Below are positions 33,101 through 43,285 of a DNA stretch of 64,000 nucleotides, one piece after another. The translations under genes were made by a program, and so were the position numbers. The notes under the pieces were generated by a model. That model made no database searches, was not told where the DNA came from, and was given only the letters and a program-made list of their open reading frames with translations. Source of the stretch: Hysterangium stoloniferum (taxonomy: Eukaryota; Basidiomycota; Agaricomycetes; Hysterangiales; Hysterangiaceae). Where the stretch lies: positions 868,001 to 932,000 of the forward strand of contig WHVD01000007.1 of the NCBI GenBank assembly GCA_015178975.1, given 5' to 3'. Every line of letters begins with the position of its first letter. Position 1 is the stretch's first letter.

Positions 33101-34234
33101 GACTCTGTTGGCGCAGCTCGGATCTTTTTCAAGGATGTGTGGAAGCATCATGGACTTCCACAGCGAGTTATCTCAGATCGTGGATCACAGTTTGCAAGTC
33201 AATTCACTCAGGAATTATACCGACTCCTTGGTATTCAACCAGCCTATTCCACAGCCTACCACCCTCAGGCTGATGGGGAGACTGAACGAGTCAACCAAGA
33301 GTTGGAGACATATCTATGGATTTTTGTAAATCAGCGCCAATCAGACTGGGTTGATCTTCTCCCACTTGCAGAATTCCAATATAACAACCATATCCATGCA
33401 TCTACACAACAGACACCATTCATGTTAGACTGTGGACGTCATCCACGAATGGGTTTTGAACCAGACCTTCGATCCAACAAGGTAGAATCAGTAAATGATT
33501 TTCGAGATCGAATGGCTGAAACTCTTGAGGAGGCAAAAGCAGCACTGGCTAAAGCAAAGGATGAGATGACAAAGTACTATAACCGTCGACGAACCCCAGC
33601 ACCAAACTTCAAGGTAGGAGACCACGTTTTCCTAGATGCCAGTGACATTCAAATGGCCCAACCCTCAAGGAAGCTTTCACACCTTCGATTAGGGCCATTT
33701 AAGGTACTTGAACAGGTCTCACCAATTGCCTATAGGTTGGAACTGCCCAGGTCAATGAGTAGACTTCACCCAGTCTTCAATGTGGTGAAATTAACACCGA
33801 AGATTGAGGATCCAATCATTGGCCGCCATGCTAAACCACCACCAGATCCAATAGTGGTGGGAGGAGAGATTGAGTATGAGGTTGAGAAGGTATTGGACAG
33901 TAGATGGAGATATGGGCGAATTGAATACCTCATAAAATGGCAAGGTTTCGGCATGGAACATAATAGCTGGGAACCAGGACATAAGGTATTCGCCCCTGCC
34001 TTGACAGCAGACTTCCACACACAACATCCAGAGGCAGTAACAATCCAGGGCCCTATTCGAGGATTAAGGCAACCTCCAACCACCACAGTACGAGTGACCC
34101 AGATCCCAAGGTTTCAAAAGGTCAAGCCTGGACTCTACTGGCAGCAATACCATGTCGGGACGCCATACCTTAAAAGGGGGGTGATGTCAGGGGACAATCT
34201 TAAGTTTTCCAATTTCACTTCTGACTCTCCTTAA
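30185..34234 (+). pseudogene. Gypsy-1 pol: protease, RT, RNase H, integrase, chromodomain, three stops
   Basis: One continuous frame interrupted by TAG (30920-30922), TGA (31094-31096) and TGA (32816-32818). Protease: ALVDCGATGLFID near 30479, with DCG where DSG or DTG is usual. RT: RPSKSPMASPVFFIKKKDGS, LVQDYR, LDVRWGYNNVRI, YLDD near 31672. RNase H: EADSSDYATGAVL, TDHKNLEYF. Integrase: zinc finger H-H-C-C spanning the third stop; core D in VDFIVDLP, D in ISDRGSQF, E in VNQELETYL. Chromodomain: EYEVEKVLDSRWRYGRIEYL to HNSWEPGHKV near 33875-33985. The frame runs into the 3' LTR. Few disruptions agree with the young LTR age. Confidence 0.92.
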
Positions 34235-34504
34235 TATAGTCTCCTTAATATAGCTTCATAAGTAAAGACTGAGGGGGGCACTTTGTTGTTATCACATTTT
34301 CAAACTCAGCTGCACCCTTTAGTTAGTCACCCGCTAGCCGAGGATTCCTTAGACTTTTCTCTTCGGATTTCCTCTGCTAGGTAAGTAATGTTGTATTCTA
34401 CATGTATGTAATTAGATAGGTATAAACTCACTTCGGATTTCCTCTGCTAGTACCCCAACTCTGCCATAGTGCAAGTTAGTGCGGTCTATAGAGTCGCCCT
34501 TACA
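34185..34504 (+). repeat. Gypsy-1 3' LTR
   Basis: 320 bp, about five transitions from the 5' LTR. Directly preceded by AAAAGGGGGGTGA, a polypurine tract. Confidence 0.93.
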
Positions 34505-34703
34505 GTCATGTGCCAACCAGGCCCTGAAACATGGGTGCCCAAATCTAACTTTGCTTCATACTCTTTTAAAGCAGAAACTAGTGTCTCATAAGAAATCATG
34601 AATTTCTCTCCAATATTTCTAATATTTTGTTTGGCATATTTAGGTTTCTTGGCTAATTTGGTTTCATAGACTGTTATTGGTAGGGGAACTTGATCAAGCA
34701 ATG
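34505..34703 (-). pseudogene. Older interrupted ORF, 5' part, cut by both gypsy elements
   Basis: Minus-strand frame LLDQVPLPITVYETKLAKKP, FMISYETLVSALKEYEAKLD, LGTHVSGPGWHM. It continues in frame at 28592 after removal of gypsy-1. Its upstream side ends at the gypsy-2 LTR at 34704. Only 199 bp of it separate the two elements. Family not recognised. Confidence 0.55.
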
Positions 34704-35515
34704 TGTTAGGATACACACACAGGGCGGGTTTCTGGAGAAACCCATGGGATATCCAGTAGGACTTGGCTTCAGCTTATAGGCTGCACCCTCGCTAGATCGT
34801 GTTGTCCAATTTCAAACAGGTGGATGGGGATCCCGGGGAGTCTGGGCGGGGTTCGTAGGTCGTAGGTCGTAGGTCATGAGTCATGAGTCGAGAGAGTCAA
34901 GAGAGATAGATGTGCCGGAGCCCATGGGCTCTGACTAGTGCGAGCGGTCTGATAAGAGTAGGGTTTTTAGAGCGGAAAATATATTAGATTACTGGGGGGA
35001 ATCTAAGCTAATTTTCTGACTGGATTGTATGTACAACATCTGCCAGTTTATATAGACCATGGAGTGAATAACATACCAAATCCAGTAAAGATGAAATGAA
35101 ACTAACAAAACATAAAATGGGAATAGTAAACACCAAGTTTGGTGTTAGGAATGGGATGGAACAGAGTGGAGTCTGAATTGTGACAAAGCATAACCCATAA
35201 TGGGAAACAGAGCGGGAGCGGAGTCCTAAATTGTGACAGGTCATTTGACTAAAATGGGAATGGGGCTCAATTAGGGCGGTGACGGGATTCTGAGCGGGGT
35301 CCAGTGACTGATGCGTGGGACAAAGATGGACATAGACAGAGACAGAGTCCAGGGGAAGTCCGGTGACTGATATGTGTCATAATGAGGTCGAATGTAACTA
35401 GTCTTGATGTACAGAGTCCAGGCGGGAAATCCTATAAACAGACAATTGGTGCTTGTAGCGTGTGGGGGCATACAAGTTAGTGCCCAGAGTCTGGCAGGAT
35501 TGTCTGGTCATAACA
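34704..35515 (-). repeat. Gypsy-2 3' LTR, 812 bp
   Basis: Ends TGTTAGGATACACACAC and GTCTGGTCATAACA. The first 120 bp recur at 41157-41276. The adjacent GTAACCTCCCTTT (35516-35528) is the complement of a polypurine tract AAAGGGAGGTTAC, which places the LTR boundary. A CGTAGGT/CATGAGT short tandem run lies near 34853-34888. Confidence 0.85.
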
Positions 35516-35725
35516 GTAACCTCCCTTTATGCCGAAGTCCCAAAGAGGCTCTAGACCTAGATAAGGTTCTTGTCGGCTACGCACATGTGTCAAAAGTCAT
35601 GTCAGTTACATGTATGTGTCAAAGAGTCATGTGATCTGGAAGGTAAGGTTCAAACGCGACGAGCCTATAAATAAATTTGAAAAAATAGAAATTTCTTCTT
35701 CTTTATTACCCCCATCATCGTCACC

Positions 35726-36726
35726 ATGGGACCAAAGCCAATGCCACGCAAACCAATGCCAACCACCGGGCCCTCCATGGGCAATCAGTACCAGGCACCA
35801 CTCACCGCTGCCCAACTCTTGGCGCAGTGGGACGAGCAATGTTGTCAACGAGAAGAGGCAGAGCAGGAAGCCAGGAAGGTCGAGGAGGCCCTAAACAGGG
35901 AGTACCAGGCAGCAGTGGCCCTGGAGGAAGAGGCCACAAGGCAAAAACAGAGAGATGAGGAGGAGGCTGTGCAGATGGCCACAGAGAAAGCCAAGGTGGC
36001 AGCAAAGAAAGCCTGGGTGGCTGCGGAGCGAGCCACGGTAGTCGTGGGCAAGGTAAGTCCCAGTTTTTTTTTCAACTTGGCATTTTCAGTGCAAGGCAGC
36101 GGAAGTTGAATCGGAGTCTGAGGGGGAGCAGGAAAGCCCCAAAAAGGTGAGTCTCAGGTCCGTGGGAAATACTGCGGAGCTAACCATATCAACAGAAAGC
36201 AAGGAAGGCGGTGCCAGTCTGCCTACTGACTCAGAATGACCCACAGTGTTCCGGTTGCAATGACCGGAACACTGAGTGTAATCGAAAGTCCGGCTGGGGC
36301 CCAGGTTGTTACCAGTGCATGCACCTCAAAGCGAGGTGTTCACTCGTTCACAAGTAGGCCGTGGGTTCCAGGAGTACACGGGAGAGTGGCAGGTCAGATA
36401 GTTACTCTGGCCTGGAGGAGGGTTTGGGATGGATTGCCGACGGGATTGACACACAAAATGAGTTGCTCCGGAAGAGCAACAAAGTTAGTGTAGTCATGGT
36501 GAACGACATCCGCGCATTCTGTGGGGACCATTTCAGGTTCCTGATGGAGTATGCCAGGTTTGTTTCTAAGAAGCCAGAGGACGGGAGTTCCGAGGGGGCC
36601 AGTACAGATGAGGAGGGGGTGCCCACGGAGGTAGCAGAGCTACCCAAGGAGATGAATGAGGTGGGAAAAGCAGAGGTGGAAAAAGAGGCAGGGAAAAAGG
36701 ATAGCCCCATCAATGTAGATGAATAA
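35726..36726 (+). pseudogene. Antisense accessory gene in gypsy-2: coiled coil plus Zn2Cys6-type cysteine cluster
   Basis: Opposite in strand to gag-pol. Exon 1 35726-36052 (109 codons, MGPKPMPRKPMPTTGPSMGN, then Glu/Ala/Lys-rich coil, residues about 28-108). Intron GTAAGT...TTTTCAG 36053-36089 (37 nt). Exon 2 36090-36146 (CKAAEVESESEGEQESPKK). Intron GTGAGT...CAACAG 36147-36195 (49 nt). Exon 3 from 36196, with cysteines at 36247, 36256, 36277, 36307, 36316 and 36337, spacing C-x2-C-x6-C-x9-C-x2-C-x6-C. TAG at 36355-36357 is followed in the same frame by 122 codons (SYSGLEEGLGWIADGIDTQN, MVNDIRAFCGDHFRFLMEYA, acidic C-terminus) to TAA. The finger loop (NDRNTE) is not basic, so DNA binding is not assured. 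It lies just downstream of the plus-strand face of the LTR, which may drive it (inference). Confidence 0.7.
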
Positions 36727-36927
36727 AATAGAACTTGATAATAATTTTGAACATAAAAAGTAAAGCGTGAAAAACATAAGAGTAAGAGTCAAAGTCAAAG
36801 TCCATGGGAGGTCCGCTTTGAAGGACTTGACAAGACATGTCAGAACCTGTAAAAGCAAAGAGAGACATAGGGCGACAGGAAATAGTGAAAATGAGTCCAA
36901 ATGTATCATGGGATCTGCGGGGTGTGG

Positions 36928-37059
36928 TCAGAGAGATGATAATGGTCCAGGTTTGAATGGGTAAGCTGAGTGAAAGTCAGTAATGATTTCTGTGGCATTA
37001 CCGAGTTCTGTGGCCAAAATCCATGAAGTTTCTTCATCGGTGCCCTCGTAACCCACCCA
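36928..37059 (-). pseudogene. Gypsy-2 chromodomain C-terminal remnant
   Basis: Minus-strand frame WVGYEGTDEETSWILATELG, then EIITDFHSAYPFKPGPLSSL and stop. This matches the end of gypsy chromodomains (W-x-G-Y-x2-xDxSWxP-like with trailing FHxxYPxKPGP). The N-terminal half of the domain and the integrase C-terminus are missing; it abuts the integrase core at about 37060-37070. Confidence 0.75.
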
Positions 37060-37660
37060 CTAATATGTGGGTGATGAAAAGTTCCACTAACTGCATGGAC
37101 ATAATTGTATCATAAGTAGGGATGAATATACCTTGTTTTGAGAATCTGTCAACAACGACTAGAATAGTGGAAAAGCCTTCGGAATCTGGTAGGTGTTCAA
37201 TGAAATCCATAGAGATAGAATTCCACGGATGTTCCAGTACCGGGAGTTGTTTCAAAAGGCCGTATGGCTGGTGTCGCTGAGATTTCAAGTGGGGACAAGT
37301 AGTGCAAGATTTACAATAGTGCTTAATGAATCCACAGAGTCTGGGCCAAGTATATTCTCTTCTTATTAGTGATAGAGTTTTGTTGTACCCGAAATGTCCT
37401 GAGAGTGGATAATCATGTTTGTATTGAAGGATCCTGAGGTGGAGGCCGTCGGAGTCCAGTATATAGATGTGATCGTCAAGTCTAATGAAACCATGCTGAT
37501 CAAGAGACCACCGAGGTTGATCGGGGTCCATGGAATTGTCAAGATGAGCTTTAGTAATCGGGTCTAGCGGAATTGCCAATAGAATATCTTGATGTAACTT
37601 CTCGATATCCATAATGATAATTCCACGGACATGAGGAAAGTTGCGCGGACCGATGCGGTA
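37060..37660 (-). pseudogene. Gypsy-2 integrase, truncated in the catalytic core
   Basis: Frame MDIEKLHQDILLAIPLDPIT, zinc finger with H-H-C-C (HDYPLSGHFGYNKTLSLI... CKSCTTCPHL), first core Asp in SISMDFIEHLP, VVVDRFSKQGIFIPTYDT, then LVELFITHI. It stops before the second Asp (usual SDRG) and the Glu. The next in-element sequence is chromodomain. It is joined to RNase H upstream through a frameshift near 37620-37660. Confidence 0.85.
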
Positions 37661-38330
37661 AGTTGCTGATTCGTGAAAATAGGTTTCAGGTTTTGTGGAT
37701 TTACTGTTGCATAGTCGTTGCTCCCCTCTTTAGGATAGACATCCCATCGTCTAGTTAAAGCATCGGGTTTGCTGCCGAGACGGCCGGGTCGAAAGCAGAT
37801 AATCATGTTGAAAGCAGATAGGTATTCAGACCAGCAGGCCTGCTGGCGGGTCAAAAGTTTTGTGGTAGAAAAGTATTCCAGGTTTTTGTGATCTGTTACA
37901 ATGTCAATAGGAGCTCCTGAACCTTCCAAATAGTGTCGCCACACTTTGAAAGCTGAAAAGATTGCCAGAAGTTCTTTATCATGAACGTCGTAGTTAAGCT
38001 CTGCTCCGGTAAAAGTCCAGGACAGAAAAGCCACAGGGTGGACTTCTCCGTCAGAGTCCTGGATAGACAGAATGGCTCCAAGTGCATAATCTGAGGCATC
38101 CATTTCAACAATGAGCGGGAAGTCTGGTTTCCAATGCGACAGAATAGGAGCTGTAGAAAAAGAATGTTTTAAAAGATTGAAAGCTTTTTGACACTTATCA
38201 TTGAAATTTCATGGAGTACCCTTACATGTAAGATGGGTAAGGGGTACCGTGATGTCGGAATATCCACAGATAAACCGTCAGTAAAAATTGGCAAAGCCGA
38301 GGAAGGATTGTATATCTTTGACTTTTTGGA
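37661..38330 (-). pseudogene. Gypsy-2 RNase H region
   Basis: Frame MDASDYALGAILSIQDSDGE, ELNYDVHDKELLAIFSAFKV, DIVTDHKNLEYFSTTKLLTR, then FRPGRLGSKPDALTRRWDV. Catalytic Asp/Glu-bearing motifs are visible. Upstream part (38103-38330) continues the RT C-terminal palm in another frame (frameshift near 38320). Confidence 0.85.
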
Positions 38331-39845
38331 GTTCAGCCAATCTTTGATGACTTGCACTTTAGTTTCATCCATGCGGAGTCTGTCAGGTCCCATCAAGAAA
38401 CCCAGGTATTCCACGGAGTCCGTGTCAAAAGTACACTTTTTACCATTCACGAATAAACCATGTTTCCTAAGTCTCCGGAGAACTTCACGGACTTGTTTGT
38501 CGTGTTCCGCGGGATTCTCGGAGTAGATAAGAATGTCGTCCAAGTAAACAATGACGCATACATCGAGCATGTCGGAGAAAATGTCATTGATAAAATGCTG
38601 AAAAACAGAAGGAGCATTGGTGAGTCCAAAGGGGATCACCAACCACTCAAAGGCCCCATAACGGGTTCTAAAAGTGGTTTTCCATTCGTCGCCTGCAGCA
38701 ATCCAGACCAAATGATAGGCATGTTTGAGATCAATTTTGGTGTAAATCCGGGCATTCCGCTGAGCATTGAGCAAATCAGATATCAATGGGAGTGGATATT
38801 TATCCTTTTTGGTGACAGCATTGAGGCCTCTGAAATCAACACATAGTCTAAGGGATCCATCCTTTTTTCTGACAAACAGAACGAGTGCTCTAAAAGGAGA
38901 CTTTGAGGGTCAAATAAAACCTATGGACAAATGTTCATCCAGGAAATCGTGGATTGCAGAAAGTGCCATGGACGAGAGCAGGTAAATATGTCCTAGGGGT
39001 GGCTGTGTGCCATCTTCAAGATTGATTTTGAAGTCATAGTCTCTGTGAGGCAGAAGCCGGTCAGCTTTCCGCTTGCTAAAAACATCCACGAAGTCATGAT
39101 ATTTCTCCGGAACACCTTCTACGTCAGTGGCTTGCTCAGATTCAGATACTGGTGTTGAAAAATGTCCAGTTGCTTCATCAATTTTTAAGTTGATAGTGAA
39201 CACCTGGGACCCATCCATTTTTGACGCCCTAATAAAAGCTGCAGCATTAATCAGAGAAATGCATGGAGGTGCCGTGGGTTCTGGGGAAGCTATAAGTGCC
39301 GTAGGGATCACAGGAGTCCTCGAGACTGCAGGTGCCAGGAAGGCCATGGGTGCCATAGAGGCCGAGACAGGTGCAGTGTCCTCGGCTGCTGTGGGAGTCC
39401 AGAATGTTATACTGTTAGCTATCCAGTCAATCAACGGATTGTAGCGGGTAAGCCAGTTATGTCCTAGTACCACCAAGCAACTTGAGTCTAACTGGGTCAC
39501 ATAGAAAGTAACCAAATGAGATGTTCCACACAGGAAACTGATGGGTAAATCACAAGCTTGGGTAACAACCGAATTACTTGTACCATCGAAGAGGTGGAGG
39601 CCCATGGGATTTATCGAATAGGTTGACAAAGAATTTTTTTGCATAAATTTTGTATCTAAAAAACAATGAGTAGAGCCAGAATCTATGAGAGCTGAAAAAA
39701 TGAATTTCGGGATCATATTAGACATAAGTTTAATGAAAAATGAATCAGAATGTGAGAGAGCGGATGCATTGAGACGAGTAAACTCTTGAATGCGCAGAGA
39801 GGCAACGCAACCCCCAACCCGCATGGAGTCCGCAGGGTTGCTCAC
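38331..39845 (-). pseudogene. Gypsy-2 protease and reverse transcriptase
   Basis: Protease motif ALIDSGSTHCFLD (DSG), LVVLGHNWLTRYNPLIDW near 39440-39690. RT N-terminus VDVFSKRKADRLLPHRDYDF. One TGA at 38912-38910 (IGFI, stop, PSKSP) where CGA is expected, then the same frame through [37 protein letters not shown] and [11 protein letters not shown] frameshift near 38320 ends the frame. Confidence 0.88.
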
Positions 39846-39919
39846 TCTTTTTTTGAGTCGGACGCCAGTTTGTCCTTGGATGGGGTTTCCGTGGAGGCCT
39901 TAGCTGTTCATCCCTTAGA

Positions 39920-41138
39920 AGAGTTTGCTTTTGCCAGCAGACATTCCGGGACTCAATGACCGGGTTTCCCACACAATAGACAGAGGTTGTTGTCCATACG
40001 ACATTGTCTTTCTTGTGGGGTCAATTTGCCATCGGGTCCGAGTTTGCCTGAGAGGTCAGGTTTTCTGGTTTGCTTGCTGGACTGTTGACCCTTGTTGTTG
40101 TCCTTGTCCTTGTTGTGATTGTTGTTGTTGTTGTTTGAAGACTTCTTGTCATTCTTCTTGTCAGATTGCGTGGAGTTGCTGGTTGACGAGTTGTTGTTGT
40201 TGTCTTTATTGGCCATGGACTTGTTTACTTTGTCCGCGGAGGTCTCGCGGGCAACTTCCGTGCGATGTTCCCAATAATGTGCATCCACATTTTGAGCCTT
40301 GAGGCGTATATGGGACAGGGTTTTTGGCTTGCCATATTCTCCTTTTGAGACTTCATCTTTAAGGCGGGATGGCAGACTGGCATAGAATTGGTGGTGGAGA
40401 GTGGGATCACCCCACTTACAACGGGCTGCAATATTATTGAATTGGACGATGTAGTCCGTGATGTACTGCGTGTCCATCATATGAAGATTTGTGAGGCCAT
40501 TCTCGGCTTCTCCTGTCAGGTCATACGGGCCAAAGTTGGTTTCAAGCTCCTCAACAAAAGCATCCCAATCTTCGAGCCAGAGCGGCTCTTCCTCGGAAAT
40601 CCCGCTAAAAGCCAGTTTGAACCATTTCAACGCAGATCCCGACAGATATGAAAGTGCGTAGTTGACTTTTGGGAGTCTGTGGAGAATGCAGCAGCACGAT
40701 CGCGGAAATTGAAGTGACATTGCATGAGGAAAGTAGAGAGCTTGTTTGGGTTGGAACCCGTGAAGGGTTCCGGAGCATTGACTTTTGACCGTGGAGGTTC
40801 TTGTTCCTTTCTTTTTCGTTCTTCAAGCAGGTACGTCATAAATTTATCTATAGTGCCTGCTAAAAACTCAGAAGTAGGATCCTCCAAGTGCGGTTGTTGA
40901 TTAGGTGGAGGATTTTCGACACCTTTGCCCTTGTCGGGGGCCACGGGTTCTTCCTCATGCTCGGATCTGTCCTGGTTTTTTGGGACTTCTTCGATACTGG
41001 CTTCTTCCGTGGGTTCCGACTGGTTTGCAAGCATCTGGCTGGTATAAGAGTTAACAGGGAATGAAGAGTTGACAGTCCAGGGAATGATGCCTGTGCAGGT
41101 GTATTTCTTCTTGGTGGCATAATGAAAACAATCTGCAA
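39920..41138 (-). pseudogene. Gypsy-2 gag with frameshifts and a stop inside the zinc knuckle
   Basis: Starts MPPRRNTPAQASFPG near 41123, shifts frame near 41040 to MLANQSEPTEEASIEEVPKN..., EFLAGTIDKFMTYLLEERKR, EPFTGSNPNKLSTFLMQCHF, and shifts again near 40690 to VNYALSYLSGSALKWFKLAF and YIVQFNNIAARCKWGDP. An Asn/Lys-rich linker (NNNNNN, coded by CAA/AAC-type runs near 40080-40200) precedes CLLCGKPGH, then TGA, then VPEC: the CCHC knuckle is interrupted by the stop. Confidence 0.85.
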
Positions 41139-41156
41139 GTATTAGTCAGAAAATAC

Positions 41157-41276
41157 TATTAGGATACACACACAGGGCGGGTTTCTGGAGTAACCTACGG
41201 GATATCCGGTAGGACTTGGCTTTAGCTTATAGGCTGCACCCTCGCTAGATTGTGTTGTCCAATTTCGAACAGGTGG
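41157..41276 (-). repeat. Gypsy-2 5' LTR fragment (120 bp)
   Basis: Matches 34704-34823 (AGGATACACACACAGGGCGG, CTGCACCCTCGCTAGAT). About 690 bp of the LTR is missing to the right, where gene-family spacer follows, so a deletion removed the outer LTR end and its target duplication. Confidence 0.88.
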
Positions 41277-41789
41277 TAGCAACTCCGGAGACCGGTATTA
41301 CGTATAACTAATTCTTGGAGATGCAGGAGAAGTGAGCGGAATATAGATGCCATGACAACTTGATAAGGAATGGTTGTAAATTAGACATAATAAAAGCCTA
41401 CAAGATAACACACCTGTATATGAACGATATTCTAAATTTAGACGTATCCATCAGGTTAATGTTAACGAGTACATGCTAATGAATTCCATCTAGACACTCC
41501 CTCATATCTGTCCTAGTCAGATAAAGGAGTGGCACACTGGTGACCAAACAAACACCCATCCAGGTAGCCTTTCATCCTCTATTGTGGGGAGTTATAGTCA
41601 ATTGACCACTCTCTTATATCCTTCCACATCCATCACCATCAGCTGTAAATGAAAACGAGGTCGACCCACTCCACTGCAAGACCACCTGCCAACCTTTAAT
41701 TGTCAAATAGCTAGATACAAAATGTGGGTGAGATACCCAGCTGTCAACTTTGCCTCAAATTTGGAAATGGGCATCGGTGGTCTTCGAGA
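41277..41789. other. Spacer with an unassigned segment
   Basis: 41277-41420 matches the family 3' flank (AGATGCAGGAGAAGTGAGCG, ATAGATGCCATGAC). 41420-41715 has no counterpart elsewhere in the window and no gene. The landmark GAGATACCCAGCTGTCAAC at about 41731 then joins exon 3. Confidence 0.5.
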
Positions 41790-42090
41790 AGTTGTGAGTT
41801 CACATGGTACACAGTGGAGAAAGAGCGGTCACACTGCCACGCTTTATGACAGCTTTGGGCTTTGCCTTAAATTGGTGACCTGGTGCTCGATGGTCAGATA
41901 GAGATCGGCCATCAACTATGATCACATCATTGCTATATAACATTGTAATCAAATAATGCTGCGGTTGCATCATCTATCGTACAAATCACCAGATATTTGT
42001 CATGTAATCAACATCCCTTGCTCATTGATGAACTTGTGTAGATCAACTTGGACAGATTAAACCTCATGGCGCATTTGTTTGTCACGAATC
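41790..42090 (+). pseudogene. Repeated gene family remnant: exon 3 fused to end of exon 5
   Basis: The exon 3 landmarks GATAGAGATCGGCCATCAAC and CATTGATGAACTTG are recognisable, followed near 42055 by exon 5 end (TTAAACCTCATGGCGCATTT). Exon 4 and most of exon 5 are deleted. Many CpG sites of other copies are TpG or CpA here. Confidence 0.6.
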
Positions 42091-43285
42091 GAATATTCTT
42101 CAATAAAATCGAATAATATTCTACTAATCCAATTCAGGAACATCTCATCCAAAGCAGAAGAAGGAATAGTATTATTGCTCTTAATTAACTCTCTTTGTAA
42201 CACAATCAGGATAACCCACATAACTTGAGTCGATTTAACAGCGCATAGTGTCATTTTGCCATCACCGTGCTTTCAGCTTCGCCTTGATGACATACATATG
42301 TAGAATAATATTGACGAGTGTTAGTTTGACTCCCAATTTATTAACAACAATGACTTCAAATAGAACACCGCTGGAAAGTCTCAAAGACAGCCACGCCACT
42401 GTTATGCACATGTCACTTAGTTAGAATAGTACTAAGCAATCCATTGACGAACAACGCAGGAAATCAGCTATAATCATTCCAATCCAACTACTAATCACCC
42501 CGCTCTGTCATTGAAGCATCATTTGGCTGTGCTCTCTTACCCCATCACGCCTTCTTCATCCTATCCTTTGAAAAGCCGCCATTCGAGTTAAATCTCATGA
42601 AGCCCCCAATATATGACCTCCTGGATACTCAGAAGGACCGGGTAATAAAAATACTGGTGTGCATTAATTATAACTGAATATAGATTACATGCATGATTTG
42701 TTAATGAAAATCGGATGGACTCACCACAGAGAAGCATATTCACTTTTGACCCCAATTAGCCTAAGTAAAGAATTATTAAAATGGGATGCTAGTTGGAATT
42801 CTGAAAGAATTGAATACGAAGCGGATGCTTCCGTGAGATATAGCCTGAGTGGACAGCACCCGAGGCTGTACCTGAGAAGCACTGTCATGGATACAATCCA
42901 CTGCATTTCCATATTCTATCAATGGAGATGTCACTTCTCAACTAATGTAGAAGCTGAGTTACCCAAAAATATAATGCTCAAGAAGTCGTAAGTTGCCACA
43001 TTATGCAGTGAAGGCTCATCAAACTATTTGTAGGTGTCATATGTGCACTCTGCTGTAGACGATTTGTTGAAGAGTAAGAAATTATACATAATGAGTGAAC
43101 TTGAGAGTATCCTGGAGCATATGTACATTGAGCAGCTTCAATTTGTGTAACAGGAAGGGAAGAAATGCTGTGCACGCTGCATAAAACACCGCCACAATGC
43201 TATACCTTGAGATTCATGCCCCTGATAACTGCAACTTAAAAGCCCAGCATCCCCTTCCAGTATCACAACAACCTGCTACCCACCA
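42091..43285. other. 3' flank, spacer and upstream module
   Basis: 3' flank to about 42640, then upstream module (ATAGATTACATGCATGATTT, GGACAGCACCCGAGGCTGTA, GCACTGTCATGGATACAATC, AGTTGCCACATTATGCAGTG) leading to the ATG at 43286. No separate gene. The short frame at 42689-42991 lies in the upstream module. Confidence 0.55.

Larger units (their letters stand above)
28593..34504 (+). mobile_element. Gypsy-1: full-length chromodomain Ty3/gypsy LTR retrotransposon, 5912 bp
   Basis: Two 320-bp LTRs (28593-28912 and 34185-34504), TGTCAGGG...CTTACA, differ at about five positions, all transitions, so insertion was recent. The 5-bp target duplication GTCAT lies at 28588-28592 and 34505-34509. Order: gag, protease, reverse transcriptase, RNase H, integrase, chromodomain, all plus strand. 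Damage is light: one gag frameshift and three in-frame stops. It interrupts the older ORF at 28303-28592 and 34505-34703. Confidence 0.95.
34704..41276 (-). mobile_element. Gypsy-2: Ty3/gypsy element on the minus strand, rearranged
   Basis: The 3' LTR (left) is 34704-35515, 812 bp, TGTTAGG...CATAACA as read on plus. The 5' LTR (right) keeps only its last 120 bp (41157-41276), which match 34704-34823; beyond that family spacer begins. Minus-strand order: gag (41138 down), protease, RT, RNase H, integrase (truncated), chromodomain remnant (ends 36928), then an antisense gene (35726-36726), a polypurine tract and the 3' LTR. It has more stops and frameshifts than gypsy-1 and an internal deletion, so it is older and non-autonomous. 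A possible target word CAATG lies left of 34704; the right duplication is lost. Confidence 0.88.

Noticed and set aside
39127..40651. Plus-strand frames opposite gypsy-2 gag and protease
   Set aside because: They follow the codon bias of the minus-strand pol and the poly-Asn linker; there are no splice sites or motifs like those of the real antisense gene.
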